Origin: Hyaloscypha bicolor E
Lineage: Eukaryota > Ascomycota > Leotiomycetes > Helotiales > Hyaloscyphaceae
NCBI RefSeq assembly: GCF_002865645.1
Contig: NW_020194684.1
Coordinates: 3,415,030 to 3,479,029 of the forward strand
Length of the DNA stretch: 64,000 bases
Direction of reading: 5' to 3'
Part shown: one piece after another, positions 35,603 through 45,766 of the stretch
Numbering within the stretch: position 1 is the stretch's first letter
Layout: the number at the start of each line of letters is the position of its first letter
Position numbers and translations under genes: made by a program
Notes under the pieces: model-generated
What the model saw: only the letters and a program-made list of their open reading frames with translations
Databases searched by the model: none
Told to the model about the DNA's origin: nothing

Positions 35603-37707
35603 TTATACATGCCTCCCACTACGTCTAGGTGCTCCCGTAGCCACTCTAGCCCTTTTCGGTGCCCTCCCCTCCACTTGATCACCTGATTCTCCTTCTCTAG
35701 CTCCATTCTTACTAGCTCCATTCTCACCAGCTCTATTCTCACGTGCTTGCTCCTCAGCCACTCTCTTCTTTGCTCTCTCAGATACCCTTCCAGCCTTCTG
35801 AACTGATGCAATTGAACTACGATTATTCTCCTTTGCTACCGCTTTAGGGAGAATGATTTTATCCGTCTTGTGGGTTGCACCAGTAGTAGGTAAATCAGGA
35901 TAAGTCGATTGGGAGGTGATTTTATTGAGGGTACTATGCGGCCAGAGAGTAGTAAGCTCGCTATACTTAGTAGCTAGACAGTAGCCCTATTTTAATTAGC
36001 TTTTTTTTAAAAGAAAGGCTTATAAAGTATATACCTTAGGAGTCTTTCCTAGAACTCTTACTATAATTCTAGCCATTTCCGTACCGAATCTGTATTGCTT
36101 TGGGATCTGGAAAGTTATAATCTCTTAAATATTATATTTAAGAGCCTTGGAATTCGCCCTCTTTACTATATTCTCCTTCTGTTTTCTTATATACTCCGCA
36201 ACCCTCTTAGTTAATTCAGATAAAATTATCTCCTTAGCTACTTCTTCTTATTCTGCTTCCTTATTAACGAATAAGCTCTCCTCTCTACTCTTATTACTCT
36301 CAACCTCTCCTTCTATACCTTCTAGGGCAATATATATATGGCGAGCGGTCTTCTTATAGTCTAGGAAATTAGTAGGTAGCTTTCGTTTAAACCAGACCTC
36401 ATATAGTGTATTTCCCTTAGGAAGGGCTAGTATAGCTATAGTATTAATTACTCATATAATTAAAGGAAGTAACTATATCTATAATCGGATACCAGTATCC
36501 GCTTGTATGGCCCGTAATCGTTTCTTGAAGATTCGATTAGCCACTTTAATAAAGCCCTGAGATTGAGGGTAATAAGCTCGTCCGCAAATAATCTTTATCC
36601 TTCTTTTCTGGCAAATCTCAATTACTTTTCCCTTAAACTTACCCCTATTATTATAGGCTAGAATAGAGATATATTTATTATTATTTAGCCACTTGATAAG
36701 CTCGTCCGTAGCTTTATCCGCAGTTTTAGCCTTGAGCCTACAGATCCATATAAACTTGGAAAAATGGCATTTTAATTACCAGATCTACATATATTCTCTA
36801 TCCGGATTATGCTATAATAGTATTAGTAATACTATAGTATTAATGAAGTGTGGATAAAAAGGTTCGGAATTTACGAAAATTATAGGAATTGCGAAAATTG
36901 CAAGAAAAGCTCAAAAATGCAGGAATTGCAAAAATTACAGGAAATACAGAAATATAGGGGTAAATTACGTGACTTAGAGAATACTTATACGAAAATCCAT
37001 TAAATCTAGAACTATATGCTCGCCAGGATAATGAGATTAGATAGGTATAACCCCTTTACTATTTTTCTAAGCCTTCTCTTTATTATAGTAAGTATAGCGG
37101 GCACTTATCCAAACTTGGTTATTACGGGATAGGCTATACCAGATTTGCCTTATATACTCAAATATAGTATTAAAGGCTATTATATAATTAGTATAAAAAT
37201 TAGTAAATTTAAGGGATACTTACCTATATATATTAATTTCTCATAAATAGTAGTCAAAATCTCAAAGGCATTATTATAGTAGAGAGTATAGCGAGCTAGA
37301 AGGATCTTATTAAGGCGAGTATTATAGTATTCCTTATAATATATCTGATTATCCTAAAGCTCGTATAAGTGGGATTCGTACTTAATATTAGCCTGGTAGC
37401 ATTTCTCTGCTTTTATTCTATTAGGAAGCGGAGTATCGGGATTTTGTAACCACTATCTAATATCCATATATTTCCTAGCAGTAAGAATTTTCTTACTACT
37501 ACCCTTAGCAAGCCTTTAATCCCACGCAGCTTCATCTTCAGCGGACCAATTATTAGTAGGCTCTTTAGTAATAGGGGAGGGCAAGAACTGAATGCCAGAA
37601 GAACGAGCCCCTGGAGCAGTAATATCAAAATATTGCTCTGCTCGCCCATATATACGCTAACGAGGCGTATATGGGGATGGGGATAAACGAAGGGTTAAAA
37701 GAGACAT
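35603..37707 (-). pseudogene. Transposase relic with retroviral-type integrase core
   Basis: Read on the minus strand from an ATG at 37707 to a TAA at 35603. In-frame TAG/TAA codons break it (about 37660, 37515, 37456, 37340), in places where Gln or Trp codons are likely ancestors. A recognisable core around 36740-36490 reads DELIKWLNNNKYISILAYNN, then GRAYYPQSQGFIKVANRIFK, matching the rve/KRBA2-like integrase family. The family's acidic residues in 'TDN-GGEF' and 'SVE-AN' are replaced by Asn/Lys (NNRGKF; FIKVAN), changes each explained by G-to-A transitions as in RIP. The C-terminus is basic with repeated ENGAS/KNGA units and ends RRSGRHV. It cannot be active. Confidence 0.8.
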
Positions 37708-37883
37708 AGTAGAAGTAAGGTAGTAATTGAGAGGTATATAGAATCAGTGGTTTTGCTTAGAAAGCTAGTACTTGTACTGTGAACTGTGCTGTGAACTGTA
37801 TACTGTAAACTGTATCTAGGTAGTAAAAAGGGAGCAGAGGCCCTATATATATCTAGAAGCTCTAGAGAAGTGTCTTTACCCCT

Positions 37884-38020
37884 ATTACATACTGAGAACT
37901 AAAGGGTTTCAGCCATTAGTCTGAGGATATATTTATTACATACTGAGAAGTAAAGGGTTTCAGCCATTAGTCTGAGGATATATTTATTATATACTGAGAA
38001 CTATAGGGTTTCAGCCTCCT
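37884..38020. repeat. 51-bp tandem repeat, 2.7 copies
   Basis: Units begin at 37884, 37935 and 37986 (ATTACATACTGAGAACTAAA, continuing GGGTTTCAGCCATTAGTCTG). Copies 1 and 2 differ by one base; the third is partial and more mutated. It lies inside the transposon between the transposase start and the right inverted repeat. Confidence 0.9.
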
Positions 38021-38442
38021 CCTCAGGCCCGAAACCTCAATATTATGCGATTGATTAATCGGGACCCACTATAGCTTGCGAATCGTATTCCCTTACCTAT
38101 TGATCAATCGGAAGGCCTATTGATCAATCGGAAGGCCGATTGACTAATCGTAGCGCCCGATTCCTAAACCACTCGTATTGACCAATGGGCGTAAACAGAT
38201 GGTCAACACAAATGATATCCATGTGGGGAAGCCTGCATTTTCCACCTTTCTTTTCGTTGTAAAATGCAACGTAACGAAGGCTTTTTAGAGGAGTCCTTTG
38301 TTCTTCCCCCGAGGCATCATCTCGGTTGTTCTAGTCGAGTGAGTCCACTTTGGAACGGCCAAAGAAGCCTTCGTCAGCCGAATTTCCACGGTTTCCCGCA
38401 CCATCCTCGATACAGGCCGCACCTTCGCGCCGTCACTGCACC

Positions 38443-41168
38443 ATGGAACCGACCAGTCTCGCGTTTAGAGCTGTCAGCACTGTCGCTCTAGCCGGACTCT
38501 TCAACAACGCCGTAGACTGCTTCGAATACATCCAACTCGGCTGTAATTTCGGCAAGGATTTCCAGACCAACTTGCTCAAGCTTGATAATGCGAGACTCCG
38601 GCTTTCTCGATGGGGCGAGGCCGTGAGGCTAGACGGCGAGGTTGCAATTGTCAAGTCCTTGGAACCGACAGCGCTGTCAGCGGAGGATGTGCCAACGGCT
38701 GAGGGGTTGATTGGACAAATATTGGACTTGTTTGCCGACGCTGAAGGGGTATCTGCGAAATTCAAGAGCTGCGCAGTTGTTGGCGACTCGAGCCTGATGG
38801 TTCTTGATGCGCAAACAGACTTGGACCCTGTCCACCGGACCCTGCATGAGAAGATGCGTAATCTGTCCATCAGAAGGCAGAATAGGACTCCTCTACGACA
38901 GAAGGTGAAATGGGCATTGTACCAAAAGAACCACTTCGAGAGGTTGATTGAGGACGTCGTAGAGCTGGTCAACGCTCTTGTCGAAAAGTTCCCAGCGGTA
39001 CGGCAGGCACAGCGAGATCTCTGCACGGTAGAAGTCTCAGAGCTCGGGACCAATGAGACTATTCCCGTCTTAGAAGGTATTGCTGCGTCTCAAGACCAAG
39101 ACCTCCAAGCTGCAATATCAACGGTTTTGAAGTCTAATGTAAGTTTCTGCTCAAAGAACACATCCTCCAACGGCTCACTTTCTTTCAGAGCGGCGTAACC
39201 AACGCAACAATGGACGAATCTACGATTAGTTTGAACTATCCAAAGCTAGAGAATGCCAAATATCAGTTTCGTATGCTTGCCCTGGAACCTTCTATAGACT
39301 TCAGTGCCGATATCAAATGCCATGTCCATAATCGATCGCGGTATCGCAACCCAGGATTCGAAGCCTTATCTTACAGATGGGGAGTTCCTAAAGACAATAT
39401 CCCAGTTTACGTCCGCCTGACTGCATATCAAGGAGAAGAAGAATCTGACGAGACTCCATATCTACCATGGCCAGTTACGCGCAACTTGGAACAAGCGCTG
39501 CGTGCTTTGCGACTACCTGATAGAGACCGTCTTCTTTGGGTAGATGCACTTTGTATAAATCAAAAGGACATGGTTGAGAAAGCTCAACAGGTCCAAATAA
39601 TGGCTCGGATTTATCAAAGCTGCACCCGAGATCTGCTATGGCTCGGTCCGGAGGATGCTCAGATCAGTCGAGCCATGAAACTCGTCCCAAGGATTCAAGG
39701 CCATGGTGAAAGCGGTCATGACAGAACCTGTAAATCGATGGTTGAAACCGAAAGGACAACCTTCTCGGCCTTCTCAGACCAAGACTGGGATGATCTGAAG
39801 AGCCTTATCCTACATCCTGACGTATGGGGCAGAGTCTGGATCATCCAAGAACTGATACTATCGCCCGAATTTACCCTCGTATGTGGCGAAGATACACTGG
39901 ACTGGAAGTGTATTGATAGCGTGCTCGACGACAACCGCGACATCTTGAGACAATTCGACTTGCCAGGCCCTGTGCCTAGAATGCTTCAAACAGTTACCAT
40001 GAAAGTGGGCACCATTCGGACGTATCGGATGCCAGCAGAAATAACCAACCGTTTTTTTAACAGGTCTTTGCTCTCCACTTTCTTCTGGTTCCTAGACTGG
40101 AATGCAACCGATAAACGAGATAAAGTCTATGCAGTGTTGAGTCTCGCGACAGATGGAAAGGACTTAGATGTGGACTACGGAAGGACGATGGATCAATTAT
40201 CAATCGACTTCGCCAAAATATGCCTTGCGCAAGGCAACGTAAGATTGTTATCTCACAGCACAAGCTATTGCGTCGATAAAACTCAATATCTCAATCAGCA
40301 CCCTAGCAGTCCTGGGAATAGCACCACTGAGACAGAGCTTCTGGTTCCTCGCAGAAAAGACTGGCCAACATGGATTCCTGACTTGTCTGACAACATTATT
40401 AGGGATGCTAAAATCTCTGGTCTCTCCATTGCAGGATTATCGAGGTATAACGCATGTGGTTCTATGAAAGGCATGGAGGCCATGCAAGTCAGTAATTGCA
40501 CAATTACTCCTTCGCTTCAACTATTGATGTTTGGAGTCTTCGTTGATTCAGTTGCACTCATCAACCCAATAACCCTTGTGTCAGAGAGCGAGACTCCAAG
40601 AAATCGATGGATTCGTGATGTTCTCGCTTGGGCACCATCTGAAGCGAAACAGCCAAACGCAGTCTCACAACCATATCCGTGGTCTGACTCAAAAAATGAA
40701 AGCTTTCTCAACGCGTATTGGCGCACCATCGTGACAGATCGTCGTGTGGATAAACGACTCAACGCAGAAGATCTAAGACAAGCCAACTGGTATATGGAGA
40801 TCTCAGAGGGCTCTGATATACCTGAGGAACATGTTGTACTGGCAGGCTGGCGCTTTGGCAAGACTGTGGCTGGTATGTACTGTATGTTTCCACCTCAGTC
40901 GAAGGTTGGGGATATCCTTTGCGTGCCGAATGGAGGACAAGTGCCACTATTACTTCGACCGCGAAGCGGAGATGATGAGCTGTATGAGCTAATTGGGGAG
41001 GCATACGTGCATGGTGTTATGGATGGAATGGCCATGATTCGAAGTCTTGCAAATATGGATAAGATGCTGCAAGCTGATCCAAATCATGATTTCGGACACA
41101 TGCATAGAAAGCTACAAGATGAGACGATGGGCACGCAGTTCTACATGAAGTTGTTTATCATTGCATGA
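38443..41168 (+). CDS. HeLo-HET fusion protein (HET-S-like N-domain plus HET domain)
   Basis: Two exons: 38443-39138 and 39189-41168. The 50-nt intron is GTAAGT..TTTCAG and the product is 891 residues. The ATG at 38443 has a strong context (CACCATGG). Exon 1 (residues 1-232) is a HeLo domain: EPTSLAFRAVSTVALAGLFN then VDCFEYIQLGCNFG and LRLSRWGEAV, the pattern of the HET-S N-domain and LopB relatives, which is a pore-forming death effector. Exon 2 carries the HET domain: FEALSYRWG (about 289), LLWVDALCINQKD (about 347), DLLWLGPEDAQ, with the usual HET ending LIGEAYVHGVMDG (about 832). The second exon contains its own well-placed ATG (39210), so it may once have been a separate HET gene. Retention of the intron would end the protein after 19 foreign residues (stop 39196-39198). 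No prion-forming repeat is visible at the junction. Confidence 0.88.
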
Positions 41169-42161
41169 AAACACAATACATCGTCTTCTCTGTCACTGTC
41201 ATACGGCTTTTCGCCATATTCTGCTGATGATCTTGTTGGGCTGACTCGACGGAGGCCGGGTGCCAGCATCTCCTTATATTAACAAATTGTTCATTCTATT
41301 GCTCAGTCTCCCGAGTTCAAAGATACCTCGTGCAAGATGCTGCTCACTGGCCATCTGTCTTGACGTTGTAATTGTCAACAGGATTGCTAACTAGGTGTTT
41401 TAAACTATTAAGGCTAAGTAAACAGAGGTAAGGTGATAAAGACTATACGTAAATAACGGGTGAGGATGGGCGAGCGAGTGGTGAAGCGAGGGGCTACATG
41501 CTATAAGGCTTAGCGAGCATATATAAAAAGTTAGGATTTAGGTTAAATAACGGCCCATATCTCCATTTCCACACCCCCCCCCTCCCCGGCGCCTTCCATA
41601 GCAAGCTGGGAAAAACTAGTTCTAAATTGTAGAAATAATAAAGACTACCTATTTTAATCTCGGTGTTTCACGCTCTTTTAATAAAGCAGACTGCGTTTTG
41701 GAAATTTGCTATGTAAACCTCGACGAAAGGGGGAGGGGGGGCATGTGATTACGTGACTCCGAACTTTCTCAAAGCAATCATGGAGAAAAGATGAGCAATG
41801 AACAACCACAACAACAGTATATGACCTCAATAGTTAGAACTATGGTATCTGTAATGAAATGTGCAAATCATGTCTCAGAGAACGTTGTAAATGAGCAACC
41901 TTTCGGGACACCATATGATGAGCATCGCTGAGCCACGACTGGCTCACAAATTGAGGCTTCTGGACAGCGAAGCCTCACTCATTGTGTAGATTCATGGAAT
42001 TTACATCTCACTTGCGGGGAGTGAATTGGTCTATAAGTTGAGAACGTAAGAGATGAATTCCTGCCGCCACTCTTCAGAAGTTTAACAAAAACAGTTACTT
42101 GTGAGGAAAAGTGCTACCTGATTTGCTCACTCGGCAACTTGTTTCATACTTTGACTCCAAC
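41169..42161. other. Spacer without gene
   Basis: 3' flank of the HeLo-HET gene and promoter side of the next gene. It includes an AT-rich, mildly RIP-like stretch (41390-41560) and a C9 run (41574-41582). No coding frame is supported. Confidence 0.4.
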
Positions 42162-43204
42162 ATGGCCTATCTCAACCCCACTCAAAACCTTAATGAAGAA
42201 GCCTCCTGGCAGATGACTCCCCATGACCCACATAACCTTCACAAGGGTTTCAAGGTCGCAGTGCAGACTCCCTTCGGAATCGCATGGACGAACTTCGATT
42301 TCCGAGCTGCAAGGTATGTCATCCTTCCTTGATCTTTTTTGATGTAAGTGAAATGAAGTTAAAAGCTCAAAGCTTGCCGGCTCCAACATTCGACATCTCA
42401 CTTCCACCCTTCACAGCCTGGTCAGAGTCGAACCAGCCCACGAAACCAATAACCCCAGCCCCTAGTCCACCACCTCCACCCGGTCCCGGCCCGCGACGGA
42501 ACGGTTTTGAAGGCACCGACCTTGATGTCTGGAAGCAAGATGCCGATCGATGGCTCGATCCCCTCGGACAGAAAACATCCCCATACCCCTTCTTCAAAAC
42601 TCTGCCCGGAGGAAGCGGAAGTGGATCTGGCAGTGGAATCAAAGAAGGCGCCGGCAACCCAGCACCGACAGCCAAACCTCCGACCCGGCCAAGCAAAGAG
42701 CTGACTGAGATCCTCATGTATGTGCAAAGCATTCATCACAGCCAGGGCTACATGGAGAATGAGCTTAGTGAGCAGAGACACGACCTACTCTCGCTGGAGA
42801 AGAAGACAATGAATAAACTTCACGACCTTAAGCTTGCTGTTCAAGCTGTTGGGTCGAAATTCAAACTGTTTACTAACCCGCCAATGAATCCTGAAGGGGA
42901 CTGGATACCGGAGCCAAAACCACAAGGCCCATTCCGGCAAGTTGAAGGAGAGTCTGTGGCCAACGACCCAGAAGCTGGCCTGGAGGTACCCTGGTTGGGC
43001 TTGGAAGAGTCAAAATGGGATTTCTCAAAACTCAAAGAGGCAGGTACAGACGAGCCTGAGGTGGAAGACGACTTTGAAGGAATATCATTGTGGGAAATGA
43101 GACCTAGGCCGGGCAAGCCTGATCATGACCCTCCGCCGCCGAAGCCAGATCGTCAGCCGAAGCCGAAGCCGAAACCTAGGCCAAACACGAAACCGCAGAG
43201 GTGA
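42162..43204 (+). CDS. Proline-rich protein of unknown function
   Basis: Two exons: 42162-42313 and 42373-43204, a 59-nt GTATGT..AAAG intron, 327 residues. The N-terminus (MAYLNPTQNLNEEASWQMTP) is followed by a compact segment with TPFGIAWTNFDFRAAS. Then comes a proline-rich stretch (PSPPPPPGPGPRR), a Gly-Ser run (GGSGSGSGSG), a probable helical/coiled region (about residues 190-240, with SEQRHDLLSLEKKTMNKLHD) and a Pro/Lys-rich tail (KPDRQPKPKPKPRP). No catalytic motif, signal peptide or membrane segment is seen. The composition suggests a scaffold or adaptor protein, perhaps cytoskeletal, but that is a guess. The start at 42162 is chosen over 42111 because it is an ATG in good context and the splice join keeps frame. 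Confidence 0.8.
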
Positions 43205-45196
43205 GGTGCGGCAGAAATTTCTCTCCCGAGTGCCCAGCCTAATGGACATGGAGTTTTCTTGGACACGTAGTAGTGTTGAGAGAGATTGAGGGACGAGGGT
43301 GGTGTTAGCATACAGGTTTGGAAACATCATGTTCTGCCTGTTGAGAAAGAAACGACTGTGATGGTTGACTTCAGATCGCGCTGCTTTTGATGAATATCAA
43401 TTAAATCAATGATTTTTAATTCCTCACGTATCTTCCATTGATGAAGGGAACGCGGATGAAGAAAGAGAGCTTCGTGCAATTTGCAAGCGCTCGCTGCTGC
43501 TGATCTCTGGTCTCGATGAGCATCCCATAGATGTTGAGGATTTTGAAATCATGCAGAAGTAGGCATTACTTGCCGATTGATAGTTCCCTTTGACGACGTA
43601 GAATCAAACCTGCTGTGATCGGCTGCGCTTCCGTAACTCGTTGGTCCTGTAGATTCATTTAGATGGAGAGAGAAGATGGCTGAAGACATTTCAACTACCA
43701 TCGAGACATCGAAAAGTGTTCATGACAAAATATATCCGTCATTCTTCCCCTGAGATGTAGTGTACAATTCTTCGCTCATTGACGCAATGCCATATCTTCG
43801 CACTTGACAAGGAAGACCTGATCAACTGACCTACACAAAGCAGCAACATCAAAACAAAATAAACTTTCCCCAAAGATAAAAACCCTCAGCAAGCCACGGA
43901 CCAGCACCCCACGGGCCTCCACCAGATACCCACCTCTCAACCCACAAAGGCCCCCCACGCCTCTCCACCCACCTCCACCGCGGGCAGCCAGTGTCCAGAA
44001 GCGTCTCAGCATATCTCCGATTCTCTGTCTCGCATGCTGCAACTCCCACCCCTGTATCAGGATGTCCGTGGCGCGGAGTCTGGGGAATGGAGGCAGGAGA
44101 AAACCGTGGAGTTCCGGAAAGGGGAATGCCAATTGAGCTTGCGAGGTTGCCACGAGAGGCGAGAAAGAAAGAAGAAAAACCTTGGTATTGCTGACAGTGC
44201 AGCTCAGATATGTTAGATACGAGCTCAAAGAGAATTTGATGATGAAGCGATGAGATAATCGTACTGTATTAGTAGAGAAAGGATTTGCGCTAAGGTTGCT
44301 GTAGCCGAGGCGATGTGAGCGGCCTGAAAGAAGACAGGTTCCCAGGTGAGCAGGCAGTGAGGGAAAATACACTTGCTGATTTCTCACCCCACTGAATGTT
44401 GGTCTGCGCGAACCCCGCATTGTCTGATTGTTTGCAATCCAAGATCGATGAATTTGTGATATCGTATGTTTCGAAAATATTCCCTGAAAAAGAATTGATT
44501 GGATAAGGGAGGTGGATGTGATGCGGCATTGTGCAGCTGAGCTGTTTGGACTCGACTTCGCAGTCCGAGAGTATTGAGCGGTGAATTCGGTTGATTTCTT
44601 GGCAGAGAAAAGATGGGATGATGACCATATTACGAGGAGTTGTGGAAAATTTGTTTCGGAACCTAGGAAGATGAGATTTCTCAGAAATATTGACGTCTCG
44701 AAGCGTCCACTTACTTGTCAATTGGCAGCACTTGAATACACTCTTTGTTCATGGCAGAGTCAAACAGGAGGGGAAATTTGATCACGCAAATTTTGTTGAG
44801 TTGCCGTATCTCTAAGTTGACGGCCCGGTCTCCCGGAAGCTGCGGTCTGACATCTGACAAGCGCAGGTGGCGGGTTGGGAACACACTTGCTGTATGCGCC
44901 CCGATGTCATAGAGATATAAACGGCAGAAGTGACAACAGCCTCTCCGTTTCCCCTTTTTAGGCTGAGGCCATTCCCTGATTTATCTGGTGTATGACTTCG
45001 TCGTACAGAATTTTTGAGAGCAGCTGAGCGCGCCTGAACAACACGTGTGGCAATACATCACGCCATACTCCAGAAGCATCGAGATGCCGGATGATGAAGC
45101 GTGAAGCGTGAAGCGAAAGGGAACCCCCATGCCATGCGTAATTTACATACGAGCGGCGTTGAGGAATAAGCAACAATATCCCGCGCCTCCAGCTAG
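43205..45196. other. Spacer; possible minus-strand orphan frame
   Basis: A minus-strand frame ending at 43849 is open for about 140 codons up to 44280. It has a gene-like Trp/Gly-rich end (RYAETLLDTG, WVERRGGPLWVERWVSGGG, FYLWGKFILF), but has no clear start and overlaps an equally long frame (43776-44420). Another minus frame, 44290-44721, has no recognisable features. I do not call a gene here with confidence. The remainder is non-coding. Confidence 0.3.
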
Positions 45197-45404
45197 TCGT
45201 GATACACCGAAATCTGGGCCGAAAATCAAACCCCTCATTACTTTCTTTAACAGCCAGCTCACTTGGGTTCCCTTAAAAATAACATCAATTAATGCGCAGT
45301 CCATAGGATTACCCTCGATAAAATTGTAAAAACTTTGAATGTCACTGCTACGGAAGTTAATATAAAAAACATTGATTTTCGGCCCGGATTTCGGTGTATC
45401 ACGA
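45197..45404. mobile_element. 208-bp MITE with 33-bp inverted repeats
   Basis: Left arm 45197-45229 (TCGTGATACACCGAAATCTG, continuing GGCCGAAAATCAA) and right arm 45372-45404 are inverted copies with one mismatch. The 142-bp centre is non-coding and AT-rich. No clear target duplication is seen. It lies about 360 bp upstream of the GH94 gene start, so it may have been inserted into that promoter region. Confidence 0.85.
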
Positions 45405-45684
45405 TTCACAACTAACCGGAGGCTCGCAAATGTCCACCAATGCGCCCAATGCAGCCAGCCGAAGATCCTCGCGTCAGGGGGCCCCTTCCACTTTTCCACC
45501 ACGGCGGTAGTGGGCGCTGCCACTGCTGCAGGCATTGCCCGCCACGTGATTGTCTCACCGCTTGTATTTAGGTAGCTGCGATCTCGCATCGTGAGTCCCT
45601 GCTGTGCCCTCTGTTTTCTTTCTTCCCTTTTGAAAATCCACTCGTACCTTTTGGTCGAGGAAAAAACGACCAACGGGGCGTTGC

Positions 45685-45692
45685 TATAAAAG
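45685..45692 (+). promoter_or_regulatory. TATA box of the GH94 gene
   Basis: TATAAAAG, 75 bp before the ATG at 45767, followed by a pyrimidine-rich leader (CTACTCTCTTACCTCTCCTC) typical of fungal transcription starts. Confidence 0.65.
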
Positions 45693-45766
45693 TCTACTCT
45701 CTTACCTCTCCTCTGCACACCATCTCATCTAGTCTGCATTGACTATTTGTGATCCATTGACTCATA

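Larger units (their letters stand above)
35401..38191. mobile_element. 2.8-kb DNA transposon with long TIRs and integrase-type transposase (decayed)
   Basis: The ends are long imperfect inverted repeats, 35401-35524 and 38048-38191. They share GTTTAGGAATCGGGCGCTAC and GGGAATACGATTCGCAAGCT among others. The right arm has an extra 19-bp CAATCGGAAGGCCTATTGAT-type unit and the left arm an extra GAGGGCCGATTACCTAATCG unit. A minus-strand transposase relic fills the interior, and a 51-bp tandem repeat lies near its start. I find no clear target duplication. The integrase-like core inside cut-and-paste style TIRs suggests a Ginger / KRBA2-like element, an inference. It sits between the NLR and HeLo-HET genes, ending 252 bp before the latter's ATG. 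Confidence 0.82.

Noticed and set aside
37884..38020. CRISPR-like array
   Set aside because: The 51-bp units are contiguous tandem copies without spacers, in a eukaryotic genome.
42367..42781. Antisense frames opposite the proline-rich gene
   Set aside because: They mirror the low-complexity Pro/Gly codons of the plus-strand gene.
44290..44721. 143-codon minus-strand frame
   Set aside because: Starts with a non-ATG or weak start context, no domain, no neighbouring exon signals.
45143..45718. 191-codon minus-strand frame
   Set aside because: Runs through the 208-bp MITE and the promoter/TATA box of the GH94 gene; open by chance.
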